A DNA stretch of 42,858 nt from Geodermatophilus chilensis (GCF_002802985.1 NZ_NVPT01000020.1:1-42858), one strand, 5' to 3'; shown: positions 34,974 to 42,132, numbered from the stretch's first letter. The notes: generated from the sequence alone by a model not told the origin. Translations and numbers: made by a program.

Positions 34974-35888
34974 TCAGGGCGCCGGCGCGACCGCCGGCAA
35001 CCACGCCAGCACGTGCTCGGCCAGCAGCTCGGGGCACTGCAGCTGCGGCACGTGCCCGACGCCGGACAGCTCGACGTAGCGCCAGTCCGGGTGCCGCCGG
35101 GCGACGTCGCGCGCCACCGAGACCGGTACCAGCCGGTCGCGGTCGCCGTGCACGAGCAGCACCGGCACCTGCACGCCGGCCATGGCGCGGCGCAGCAGCC
35201 GCGGGTCGGCCAGCAGCAGGAGCAGCGACCGCGCCGCGGTGAGGAACGCGCGGTCCATGCCGGCGACGTCACGTCGCTGGTCGACCAGCGCGACCGAGCG
35301 GTCGACGAGCGACGGCGGGACGGCGTCGGGGTCGACGCCGCACAGCTCGAGCAGCTCGCGGACCGTGGCCCGCGCCCCCCGCTCCCGGCGCCGGGAGGCC
35401 AGGTAGCGCTCCCCCACGCCGGGCAGGGCGTAGAGCCCGAACGCCGCCGCGACCCGGGGGTCCGGACGCCCCCGCGGACCGGGCAGCGCAGGGTCGACCA
35501 GCACCAGGCCACTGACCTTCGCCGGCGAGCGCTGCGCCTCGAGCACCGAGACCATCCCGCCCATCGAGTTGCCGACCAGCACCACCGGCCCGCCGGTCAC
35601 CTCGCGGATGAAGCGGTCGAGGACCACGACGTTGTCGCGCACGTTGGCCGTCCGCTCCCCCGGCTCGCTGCGGCCGAAGCCGGGCAGGTCCAGGGCGTGC
35701 ACCCGCGCGTGCGGGGTGAGCAGCGGGGCGAACAGGTCCCAGTTGAGGTGCGAGCCGCCCAGCCCGTGCACCAGGACGACGGTGGGGCCGTCCTCGCGAC
35801 CGCCGAAGTCGACGTGGTGCACCGGGCCGTCGAGGTCCACGGTGCGGCTGTGCCCGGGGGTGCCCCCAGCCTCGGTCTGGGCGTCCAT
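34974..35888 (-). CDS. Alpha/beta hydrolase
   Basis: This 304-residue alpha/beta-hydrolase enzyme has VVLVHGLGGSHLNW (about 38), LDLPGFGRSEPG, the nucleophile elbow LVGNSMGGMVS with GNSMGG (about 109), the LLVHGDRDRLVP Asp region and the GVGHVPQLQ catalytic His. The residue before the nucleophile is Asn, as in meta-cleavage-product-hydrolase-type relatives. The substrate is unknown. A minus-strand CACGGT (35895-35900) ends 6 nt before the ATG at 35888, supporting a leaderless start. It is divergent from the next hydrolase gene. Confidence 0.85.
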   Translation of the reverse strand: MDAQTEAGGTPGHSRTVDLDGPVHHVDFGGREDGPTVVLVHGLGGSHLNWDLFAPLLTPHARVHALDLPGFGRSEPGERTANVRDNVVVLDRFIREVTGGPVVLVGNSMGGMVSVLEAQRSPAKVSGLVLVDPALPGPRGRPDPRVAAAFGLYALPGVGERYLASRRRERGARATVRELLELCGVDPDAVPPSLVDRSVALVDQRRDVAGMDRAFLTAARSLLLLLADPRLLRRAMAGVQVPVLLVHGDRDRLVPVSVARDVARRHPDWRYVELSGVGHVPQLQCPELLAEHVLAWLPAVAPAP

Positions 35889-36071
35889 GCCTGTACCGTG
35901 CCACGCCGACGTCGCCATCCCCGCCCCGGGGCCCGGGGCGGCCAGATGTGTCACACCCCACAGCCAGGCTGCCGATGGGTGTATCAGGGGCCGCCCCGGA
36001 GTGTCAGGAGCAGTACCCGGTGGTACCTGCACGGCGGCCGCCCACGACGGCCGGCTGACGAGGAGGACGAC

Positions 36072-36866
36072 GTGACGCGAGGCGATGGACCGGCCCTGCC
36101 GCTCTACCTGAGCGAACCCGGCCGGGCGGTGGCCGACTTCGGCCTGTACCTGGCGGCGCGGCCGCTGATGCCGCGGCTGCCGCACGGTGACGGGCACCCG
36201 GTGCTCGTGCTGCCGGGGTTCATGGCCGACGACGCCTCGACGCGGGTGCTGCGTGCGACGCTGCGCCGGCTGGGCTACCGCGTGCACGGCTGGCGGCTGG
36301 GCCGCAACATCGGCCCGACCGCCGCCTGCGTGGCCGGCATGCGCGACCGCATCGACGACCTCAGCGACCGCTACGGCCGGCCGCTGTCCCTGGTCGGCTG
36401 GAGCCTGGGCGGCATCTTCGCCCGCGACCTCGCCCGCCGGACGCCGGACTCGGTGCGCCAGGTGATCACCCTGGGCAGCCCGTTCCGGCTCACCCGGCAC
36501 AGCCAGAGCCGCGCCTCGCGGGTCTTCGACCGGTACTCGCACCTGCACGTCGAGCACCGCTCGCTGCCGCTGGAGGCCGACGGTTCACCCCTCCCGGTGC
36601 CCGCGACGTCGATCTACTCGCACTACGACGGCATCGTGCACTGGCAGACCTGCCTGGAGACCCCCGGCCGGCGCTCGGAGAACATCGCCGTCATGGCCAG
36701 CCACCTGGGCCTCGGCCACCACCCGGCCGCCCTCTGGGCCATCGCCGACCGGCTCGCCCAGCCCGAGGGCACCTGGGAGCCGTTCCGGCCGCCGGTGTTC
36801 CTGCGCCCGGCCTTCCCGCGCCCCGACGTCCCGGCGCCGCTGACCGACGCGGCCGCCGCAGCCTGA
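36072..36866 (+). CDS. Alpha/beta hydrolase, lipase-like
   Basis: This 264-residue serine hydrolase has HPVLVLPGFMADDAST (about 40-55), GYRVHGWRLGRNIGPT and the nucleophile elbow LVGWSLGGIFARDLA (Ser near 118). VITLGSPFRLTRHS and IYSHYDGIVHWQTCL (Asp region) follow, and the catalytic His is probably in SHLGLGHHPAALW. The pattern with LGSP after the elbow resembles class I.4/lecithin-type lipases. GAGGAGGAC lies just before the GTG at 36072. No signal peptide is seen, so a cytoplasmic or membrane-associated role is expected. It is the last chromosomal gene before the tRNA attachment site. Confidence 0.85.
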   Translation: MTRGDGPALPLYLSEPGRAVADFGLYLAARPLMPRLPHGDGHPVLVLPGFMADDASTRVLRATLRRLGYRVHGWRLGRNIGPTAACVAGMRDRIDDLSDRYGRPLSLVGWSLGGIFARDLARRTPDSVRQVITLGSPFRLTRHSQSRASRVFDRYSHLHVEHRSLPLEADGSPLPVPATSIYSHYDGIVHWQTCLETPGRRSENIAVMASHLGLGHHPAALWAIADRLAQPEGTWEPFRPPVFLRPAFPRPDVPAPLTDAAAAA

Positions 36867-36883
36867 GCTCGTGCGCACGACGT

Positions 36884-36940
36884 CGAGTGGTGAGCTGTCG
36901 TGGTCTCCACGGGCGTGGGACCACTGCAACTCGCCACTCG
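36884..36940. terminator. Long two-stage hairpin after the lipase-like gene
   Basis: CGAGTGGTGAG (36884-36894) pairs with CTCGCCACTCG (36930-36940) with one G-U wobble. Inside it, TGGTCTCC pairs with GGGACCA-type sequence. It is placed 18 bp after the stop at 36866, as expected for a rho-independent terminator. Confidence 0.5.
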
Positions 36941-36956
36941 GCGGGCGGGTACACGG

Positions 36957-36998
36957 TGGGCGCGGCCGGGATCGAACCGGCGACCGCTCGCTTGTAAG
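36957..36998 (-). repeat. 3' half of tRNA-Val(TAC): attachment site of the right-hand element
   Basis: Read on the minus strand, this is the 3' part of a tRNA. It runs from the anticodon loop CTTACAA (anticodon TAC), through 3' stem GCGAG, variable CGGTC, and T arm GCCGG-TTCGATC-CCGGC, to acceptor strand CGCGCCC plus A. The 5' half is absent: the base just before the loop (36999) already fails to pair. This is the footprint of a tyrosine-recombinase element integrated at the anticodon loop, with the intact tRNA at the far end outside the window. It is not itself a functional tRNA. Confidence 0.75.
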
Positions 36999-37135
36999 CA
37001 GTACCGGCGTAAGCGCTGTGCTGACCTCGGAGTTTACAGGTGACCGGGGAGCGAAAGCGGCACTGTTACGTGGTCGCTCGGCGCCGGAGGGCGGACCTCG
37101 GCGGCCCAGCCCTCCTGGTGCGACGGTCAGGACGA

Positions 37136-37312
37136 CTACTGGACCTCGTCCGCCGTGTACATGCAGTTGTTCGCACAGAACCGGCGCTCGGCGGCCCAGC
37201 CCACCGGCTCGGACTGCTCGGCCACGGTGATTGCTCGTTCCCTCACCTGAAGCGGATCGCCACAGCGCGGGCAGGCGGTGTCGGTCGGGCGGACGCGGGT
37301 GTTGTTCTGCAT
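37136..37312 (-). CDS. Small zinc-ribbon-like protein
   Basis: This 58-residue protein has two Cys pairs, ACPRCGDPL near residue 14 and FCANNCMY near 50, a likely single zinc site of C2-C2 type with an uneven second pair (CxxxC). I know no function, and such mini-proteins are common in actinobacterial prophage-like islands. The ATG at 37312 gives the compact form. An ATG at 37384 would add 24 residues without recognisable pattern. It is the gene nearest to the attachment site. Confidence 0.5.
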   Translation of the reverse strand: MQNNTRVRPTDTACPRCGDPLQVRERAITVAEQSEPVGWAAERRFCANNCMYTADEVQ

Positions 37313-37578
37313 CTTGGGCACACTACTGGTGACCTGACGGCACCGTTCCGTTACTCCGGTCCCAATCTGAGTCGGTCGCCGCATGGGGCGCTGCCCCTCC
37401 CAGGCGGGTCCTGTCTCAATCGTTCAGACACGCGGTGTATCTGATTCAGTCACAATCGGTGACCTTCGTCTCTGTTGATGGTCGGTGGCCGCGGGCACGA
37501 TCGAGGGCGGCCCCGCCCGGTGCGTGACCACCTGAGCGGGGCCTTGATCCCCAACCCCGCACGAGAGTCGAGGACCCA
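37313..37578. promoter_or_regulatory. Divergent intergenic region of the island
   Basis: This 266-bp non-coding stretch separates two divergent small genes. It is less GC-rich than the rest and holds short inverted repeats such as TGTCT...AGACA near 37407-37426 and CTGATTCAG near 37441. Such a region is where a prophage-type regulatory switch would be expected. No specific promoter or repressor gene is identified. Confidence 0.3.
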
Positions 37579-37863
37579 ATGAGCACCGTAGACACCACCC
37601 ACACCCCCGCCGATGCCGTCGCCGCGGTGCAGCAGCTCGCGGACGACCGTGACCGCCTCCTCGGGCTGCTCGCCGACGTCCTCGCCGGCCACGTACAGAC
37701 CAGCTGCGACGACACGGCGCTGATCCTGCTGTCCGCCGAGGCGCTGGACGGGATCAGGGCCGCGCTGGAGACCCGCTGTGCGACCTGCGGGGAGCTCACG
37801 TGGCGGCCCGGCCCGTGCGACCTGTGCACGTTGGGCCAGCTGGACGCGAGCTCAGCGGCCTGA
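37579..37863 (+). CDS. Small protein with C-terminal zinc-site Cys pairs
   Basis: This 94-residue protein is helical and acidic over residues 1-65 (AVQQLADDRDRLLGLLADVLAG). It is followed by RCATCGELTWRPGPCDLC, whose two CxxC pairs suggest a zinc ribbon. No family is recognised. GAGGAC lies 5 nt before the ATG. It is the only gene of the island on the plus strand, and it is convergent with the next small gene 16 bp away. Confidence 0.6.
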   Translation: MSTVDTTHTPADAVAAVQQLADDRDRLLGLLADVLAGHVQTSCDDTALILLSAEALDGIRAALETRCATCGELTWRPGPCDLCTLGQLDASSAA

Positions 37864-37879
37864 CCCCGGCCGGCGCGGC

Positions 37880-38146
37880 TCAGCGCGGGAAGAACCGCAG
37901 CCGCGCGGGTTCGGGTGCGTCGATGCCGGCGCCGATGCGGCGGACGAGCTGCATGACCTCGTCCGCGGCGAACACGCTCAGCCCTTGGTCCTTGGCGTCG
38001 TCGAACCATGCCCGTGCGACCGTCCGGGTGGCCTGGGCCAGCGGGACTCCGCGCTCGTCGCGGACGGCGAGGATCGCACGGACCACGGCCGGGGTCAGCT
38101 CACGCTCGAGGTCGGCGAGGCGCTGGGGGCGCTGCCGGAAGGTCAT
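37880..38146 (-). CDS. Small hypothetical phage-island protein
   Basis: This 88-residue helical protein starts with MTFRQRPQRLADLERELTP and contains AILAVRDERGVPLAQATRTVARAWFDDA. The pattern of two or three amphipathic helices without Cys suggests a small soluble protein. I cannot name a family. The ATG at 38146 was preferred to a longer form reaching into the strong hairpin at 38183-38223. It is separated from the capsid operon by that hairpin. Confidence 0.5.
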   Translation of the reverse strand: MTFRQRPQRLADLERELTPAVVRAILAVRDERGVPLAQATRTVARAWFDDAKDQGLSVFAADEVMQLVRRIGAGIDAPEPARLRFFPR

Positions 38147-38475
38147 GTGTCCAGCATGGCCCCGGCCGCCGGGACCGGGCACGCACCGGGCCCCGCCGTC
38201 ATCACGACGGCGGGGCCCGGTGCTGTGTGGGTGGGTGCCCCGGCCCGGCGGGCGGCGACGACGACAGAGGCCGCCCGCCGGGTGGGTTGTGCCCGGGGCC
38301 CGCCCGCGCGGCACGCACCACGCACGCGGACGCCCCCGGGTCGTACCCCGCGGCGCTGGACGGATCGCCGGGGGGCTGAAGGATCCCCTCCCCGACCATC
38401 GATCCCGCGGCCCCCGACTGATGGATGCCGAGACCGAAGGGGCGCAGGTGACGTTGACGCCGCGGAGGACTCCTG
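38147..38475. other. Gene-free stretch with a strong hairpin
   Basis: Between two minus-strand genes there are 329 bp in which I see no supportable gene. Open frames exist, but they lack start signals and run through the 18-bp stem at 38183-38223. The remainder is proline/glycine-codon-like GC-rich sequence without repeats that I could define. Confidence 0.5.
38183..38223. terminator. Hairpin with an 18-bp perfect stem and 5-nt loop
   Basis: GCACCGGGCCCCGCCGTC (38183-38200) is followed by loop ATCAC and its exact complement (38206-38223). It lies downstream of the capsid gene cluster on the minus strand and upstream of the next small gene. It probably ends the structural transcript. Confidence 0.65.
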
Positions 38476-38706
38476 TCAGTCGCCGGAGCCGAGCCCGGCC
38501 CCGCCGACCGCGACGCCGAGCACCTGCGTCCCGTCGGCCAGGTCGGGCGTGACCGCCTTCACCGCCGCGGCCCGGTCCTTCGCGCGGACCCGGTGGACCG
38601 TGCGGTGCCCGTTGGGCGCCTCGGTGAGCACCTCGAACACCTCCCCGGACTCGTCGGTCTGCGTCTGCCGGTCGCCGGACTCCGGCGCCTTCGTCCTGCT
38701 CGCCAT
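38476..38706 (-). CDS. Small protein downstream of the capsid gene
   Basis: This 76-residue acidic protein starts MASRTKAPESGDRQTQTDE and has a central beta-like segment FEVLTEAPNGHRTVHRVRAK, then AAAVKAVTPDLADGTQVLGVA. The position right after a capsid gene fits a small head-associated or decoration protein, but no family match is claimed. AGAGG lies 8 nt before the ATG at 38706. The gap to the capsid stop is 11 bp, so the two share a transcript. Confidence 0.6.
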   Translation of the reverse strand: MASRTKAPESGDRQTQTDESGEVFEVLTEAPNGHRTVHRVRAKDRAAAVKAVTPDLADGTQVLGVAVGGAGLGSGD

Positions 38707-38717
38707 GATGTGACCTC

Positions 38718-40151
38718 TCAGCCGGAGTAGTTCGTCAGACGGAACGCGTCGGGGATGAGCACGTCCGCGCCGGTCCGCCAGTGCATGTAGAACCCGCGGG
38801 CGCCGATCGGTGTCCGCCCGGGACCCATGAGGTGGGGGATCACCTCGACGGTCGTACCGATCCTGTCCACGATGGCGTACTGCGTGAAGTCCCCGCTCAG
38901 CAGCGCATAGTCGGGGGAGGTGGCGGTCAGGGCGCCGTCCATGTGCGAGTTCTCCACCACCTGCCAGCCGGCCATCCGCGGCACCGGCCCGGAGTCGTCC
39001 ACCAGGCTGTCATTCAGCCCCGCGGCCACCGGCAGCTGCCGGAAGCCGTTGAGCACGCTCAAGTTGCACATGAACCGCGCCCGGGGGCGCCACCGCGCCG
39101 GCAGGGCGGCCTGGTTGGCGAACACGTCGGCCGCGGCCAGCGCGTTGGTGCCGGTGGCGAGCACCGACCCGGGCACCGCCGACACCGCGGTGATCACGCC
39201 GCGGGGCTGGCCGGTGCCGGTGCCGAGGGTGAACGCGGCCGCCTCCAGCTGGGCCTTCGCGTCGGTGAACAGCGCGCCGATCTGCTGGCCGAGGTCGGCC
39301 GAGTCCTCGAACAGCTCGATCGACACCGGCACGAACGCCGCACCCTTGTGGACGGTCACGGCCGGGTTGAGCAGGCTCGGGCTGTCGTCGCCGACCTCGG
39401 CCAGCTCCGCATCCCACGAGGCGGTGACCCCGGCGCTGGTGACGAACCGCTTCTCACTGCTCGCGGTCGTTGTCACCCGCGCCACCTGCCGCATGGGGCT
39501 CGCCGACCCGGCCGAGCTGATCAAGATCGCCGGGTCGAGCTCGTACGGCACCAGGTAGCCACCCGCGCCGGGCACGCCCAGCGACATGGCCCGGGACAGG
39601 GTGGACACGCGGCGCACCGCGGCCCGCTCCTCCGGGCTCCACTCGTAGTGCCCGTGCTGGGGATCGGCCAGCCAGCGCAGGAAGGCGCTCCTGTAGGCCG
39701 GCTGGGACAGCTCCACCGTGGCCCGGGCCAGACCGGCGGCCGGGTCGTCGTCGGCCTCCACGTCCACCGTCACCCGCTGCCGGACGGCGTCGGGCAGGGC
39801 CTCACACCGCTCGATCGCCGTGAGGGCCTGACCGCGCAGCACCCCGGGCTTGACCCCGGCGCGCAGCTCGGCCACCGGCTCGGCCCACGGGTCGCCGGTG
39901 AACTTCCCGGCGCGGGCGGGGGTCCTCGGCGGGACGCCGTAGTCGTCGCCGCCGGACATGACGGTCGCAGTCTTGGAACGGCCCGCGACCACCTGGGCCA
40001 GCGCGTCCTCCCGCTCGAGCTTGTACAGCTCGGCGTGTGCCTCGCGGCTCCGGGCCTCCTGGGCGGCCGTCAGCCGCTCATAGCCGGCGAGCCGGATCGT
40101 TTCGTGCCGCAGCTCGCCGATCCGGCGGTCGCGGTCTTCCTGGGTCAACAC
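38718..40151 (-). CDS. HK97-fold phage major capsid protein
   Basis: This 477-residue protein has an N-terminal helical region (MLTQEDRDRRIGELRHETIR and following, about 1-195) that may serve as a scaffold/delta domain. The HK97 core starts near SLGVPGAGGYLVPYELDPAIL. Core features are SPMRQVARV, the E-loop/strand region VTASWDAELAEVGDD, KGAAFVPVSIELFEDSADLG, TLGTGTGQPRGVITAV and the C-terminal YALLSGDFTQYAIVDRIGTTVEV with GFYMHWRTGADV. The length matches phiRv-type capsids of about 475 residues. No protease gene lies next to it, so maturation of the N-terminal region is an open question. The GTG at 40151 has AGGAGGG 8 nt upstream. Confidence 0.9.
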   Translation of the reverse strand: MLTQEDRDRRIGELRHETIRLAGYERLTAAQEARSREAHAELYKLEREDALAQVVAGRSKTATVMSGGDDYGVPPRTPARAGKFTGDPWAEPVAELRAGVKPGVLRGQALTAIERCEALPDAVRQRVTVDVEADDDPAAGLARATVELSQPAYRSAFLRWLADPQHGHYEWSPEERAAVRRVSTLSRAMSLGVPGAGGYLVPYELDPAILISSAGSASPMRQVARVTTTASSEKRFVTSAGVTASWDAELAEVGDDSPSLLNPAVTVHKGAAFVPVSIELFEDSADLGQQIGALFTDAKAQLEAAAFTLGTGTGQPRGVITAVSAVPGSVLATGTNALAAADVFANQAALPARWRPRARFMCNLSVLNGFRQLPVAAGLNDSLVDDSGPVPRMAGWQVVENSHMDGALTATSPDYALLSGDFTQYAIVDRIGTTVEVIPHLMGPGRTPIGARGFYMHWRTGADVLIPDAFRLTNYSG

Positions 40152-40369
40152 AGGGGGTCCCTCCTACGGGGAGTCGGAATGGGGCGCGCGTCATCGCTGC
40201 GCCTCTCGATCCGGCGGCCCCGCGGGAGGCTGGACGCCACATGGGCGCCACGGCTCCGGCGGCTCGGACGCCCCATGGGGCGCCCTGGTCGGCGGTGCAC
40301 TGCCGGTCCGCCGACCCCTGGGCCGGAGACCTCGCCGTGATCATAGACGAGGGCGCCGACAGGACCAGG

Positions 40370-40389
40370 TGGGGGCGGATCCGCCCCCA
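40370..40389. terminator. Perfect 20-bp palindrome between terminase-type genes and capsid
   Basis: The half-site is TGGGGGCGGA, and both halves meet without a loop. It lies 11 bp after the stop of the small gene at 40401 and about 220 bp before the capsid start on the minus strand. It could end or attenuate transcription into the capsid gene. The nearby CGCCCCATGGGGCG (about 40267-40280) is another palindrome. Confidence 0.45.
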
Positions 40390-40400
40390 ACCGGTGAGCC

Positions 40401-40586
40401 CTACACGTCGTCGTCGTCGGCGGCCAGCTCCAACAGGGCGACCTCGGCCGACAGACTGACCATGCGCTCGGCCATGACGACGGCCAGCTCCCTCGCCCGC
40501 GGCCCGTCCCCGGCGGCCAGGGCCTCGGTCATCTCGTGCACCAGGGCCTCGCCGTCGGGCGGCAGCCACTCCACCGGCCCCGTCAC
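40401..40586 (-). CDS. Small acidic hypothetical protein
   Basis: This 61-residue acidic helical protein (EALVHEMTEALAAGDGPRAREL and MAERMVSLSAEVALLELAADDDDV, read in parts) has no known family. The GTG at 40586 overlaps the stop of the upstream gene by 4 bp (GTGA), so it is coupled to it. The run of Asp at the C-terminus is unusual. It ends the terminase-like operon before a palindromic terminator. Confidence 0.6.
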   Translation of the reverse strand: MTGPVEWLPPDGEALVHEMTEALAAGDGPRARELAVVMAERMVSLSAEVALLELAADDDDV

Positions 40587-40915
40587 CGTCGTTCCCTCCG
40601 TCGCCGTTCGACGTACTCGATCCATTCCGCCCACGGCCCGACCGTCGGGTCCGGGGTGCGCGCCGGTGTCGGGAGCTGCCACGGGCACTCGCCCGGCATG
40701 TAGGACCAGTGCACGGCCCGGAACACGTCCAGGCTCGACACCCCGGCGGCGGCGCACCACGCACGCCACGCGGCCCGCCACCGTTGGAACCGCTCGCGGT
40801 CGTTCTCGCCGGCCGCCACCTCCTCGGCCGTCCGCGGATAGACGCGCATCCCCGGCGGCACCAGGCGGACGAACTCCTCCGGGCTCAGCGGCTTCCGCCG
40901 CCTCGTCGACTTCAC
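40583..40915 (-). CDS. Hypothetical phage-island protein
   Basis: This 110-residue basic protein begins MKSTRRRKPLSPEEFVRLVP and contains RERFQRWRAAWRAWCAAAGVSSLDVFRAVHWSY in parts. A Trp-rich helical middle and a C-terminal EWIEYVERRRRERR are notable. No family is recognised. Its ATG overlaps the stop of the small-terminase-like gene (ATGA at 40912-40915), and its own stop overlaps the next start, so three genes form a tight operon. Interaction with nucleic acid is possible from its charge only. Confidence 0.6.
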   Translation of the reverse strand: MKSTRRRKPLSPEEFVRLVPPGMRVYPRTAEEVAAGENDRERFQRWRAAWRAWCAAAGVSSLDVFRAVHWSYMPGECPWQLPTPARTPDPTVGPWAEWIEYVERRRRERR

Positions 40916-41256
40916 GACTGCACCCCGTACACGCCGCGGGCCGCGCGGCGCTGCAACCGCGGCCGGGCCTCCGGCGCCTCGTCGTCGTCCTCGTAGGGCA
41001 CCCGCAGCGCGGCGATCAGCCGGGCCAACGTGATGCGCTGCTGCCGGGCCTCGACCAGCAGCCCCCGGGCCCGCGGCCAGTCGGCCAGGTCCACCGCGGC
41101 GACCTCGGCCTCCAGCCGCTCCAGGACGTCGGCGGTGCGGCAGGCGGCCAACAGCACGGCCCGCTCGTGCTCGGCCAGGTCGTAGTCGGCGGTGACCTTC
41201 CGCCAGAGCCGTCGGCCAGCCGGTGCGAGGCCGCTCACGGGCGATTTGGCGCTCAT
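40912..41256 (-). CDS. Probable phage terminase small subunit
   Basis: This 114-residue protein has the order GLAPAGRRLWRKVTADYDL, HERAVLLAACRTADVLERLEAEV and LLVEARQQRITLARLIAAL, read in parts, plus a basic C-terminal tail. The arrangement of helices and the EARQQR-LARL block match the small terminases (P27-like) I know from actinobacterial phages. Those proteins recognise viral DNA for packaging. The large subunit gene, which normally follows, is absent. The ATG at 41256 has GGGAGGA at good spacing. The gene starts the three-gene operon leading to the capsid. Confidence 0.6.
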   Translation of the reverse strand: MSAKSPVSGLAPAGRRLWRKVTADYDLAEHERAVLLAACRTADVLERLEAEVAAVDLADWPRARGLLVEARQQRITLARLIAALRVPYEDDDEAPEARPRLQRRAARGVYGVQS

Positions 41257-41383
41257 GGGTCCTCCCAGGACGGTTTCAGGTCTGTGTGTGTGGTTCGCGG
41301 GACCGGCGGGGTCGGCCGGGGCGCGCGTGATCACGTCGCGACCCCACCCCCCGGGGGGCTCCTGTGCACCCCGGGCCGGTTGG

Positions 41384-41731
41384 TCAGTGGCCGGGCCGGC
41401 GCGCCCACCGGTCCGCGGCGAGGCTGTCGGCCTGCTCGGCGGGGACGCGGCGAGAGCGGCGGCGGCCGAGGCCAGCACGGCAGTCGGGACACCGGGCGTC
41501 CCGCCGCAGTCGCGGGTGCCGGTCGAGTGGCGCGTAGCAGGTCGGGCAGCACGCCCCGAGGTGTCGGCGGGTGGCCTGGGCGTCCTGGGACCCGAGGTCG
41601 GCCGTGTCGGGCCCGAGGGAGCGTCCGAGGTCCGGCGGGTGGTGGCCCGGTTGCCCGGCGTCCTCCGGCTGGGGCTGCTGGGCCTCGCGCTCGGCTCGGG
41701 CTCGGCGATTACCTCTTGGTGATCTTGTCAT
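41384..41731 (-). CDS. Small protein with two Cys pairs
   Basis: This 115-residue protein has a Gln/Arg-rich low-complexity N-terminus (MTRSPRGNRRARAEREAQQ) and then CCPTCYAPLDRHPRLRRDARCPDCRAG in parts. The two CxxC pairs are spaced by about 17 residues, as in zinc ribbons. It could be a small endonuclease-like or DNA-binding factor, but no HNH motif is complete. GAAGGA lies about 9 nt before the ATG at 41731. It precedes the small-terminase-like gene by about 130 bp. Confidence 0.5.
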   Translation of the reverse strand: MTRSPRGNRRARAEREAQQPQPEDAGQPGHHPPDLGRSLGPDTADLGSQDAQATRRHLGACCPTCYAPLDRHPRLRRDARCPDCRAGLGRRRSRRVPAEQADSLAADRWARRPGH

Positions 41732-42132
41732 CGTCGGCGTCCTTCGTAGTCAGCTGTCCGAAATCGGACAGCTGTCGTCGCTGTCGCTGTCGTGGTCGCT
41801 GTCGTGGTCGTCGTGATCGGCTGCGTGGCAAGTCGCTGTCGTCGTCGCTCGGTCGCTGTCGCACTCGCGTCGCGCTGCGCTGGTGCTGCTCGCTGCGAGA
41901 TCCAGGTCTCGTCGAGACATCGATCTCGCAGCGGCTCGCGCTGCTGCTGGTGCTGGTCGCGCTGCTCGTCGTGCTGCTGCTGCTGCGCGTCGTCGTCGTC
42001 GTGGTGTCTCGTGTCGTCGGCGTGTCGCCGTGATGTGCCTCGCCTGCCCGCTGTGCGGGCCGCTGCCTGTCCGTGGGGTGCACGCCGGTACCTGGGGCGC
42101 CAGCCGCCCCTCTACTTCCGTCACGTGACGCA
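41732..42132. repeat. GTC-rich low-complexity region with palindromes
   Basis: These 401 bp show no convincing gene in any frame, although frames stay open and would encode Ser/Thr/Asp/Arg-only strings. The sequence is built of GTC, GCT and GTG triplets, with a tandem 12-mer GCTGTCGTGGTC repeated at 41786-41809. A 24-bp palindrome at 41751-41774 has half-site CAGCTGTCCGA around AA. A hairpin at 41892-41932 has outer arms GCTGCGAGAT and ATCTCGCAGC. A packaging site, replication origin or operator is possible, given the position upstream of the small-terminase-like gene. The function is not shown by sequence alone. Confidence 0.55.

Noticed and set aside
36957-36998. A functional tRNA-Val gene
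   Set aside because: The D arm, the 5' acceptor strand and the 5' anticodon stem are absent, so it is only an attachment-site remnant.
38202-38399. A 65-codon minus-strand frame between small island genes
   Set aside because: It has no ribosome-binding site, reads through the 18-bp terminator stem and has only Pro/Gly/Ala-rich composition.
41774-42010. CRISPR-like or coding interpretation of the GTC-rich repeats
   Set aside because: The repeat units are triplet and 12-mer tandems without unique spacers of constant length, and no cas genes are near. The open frames give Ser/Thr/Asp/Arg-only strings.
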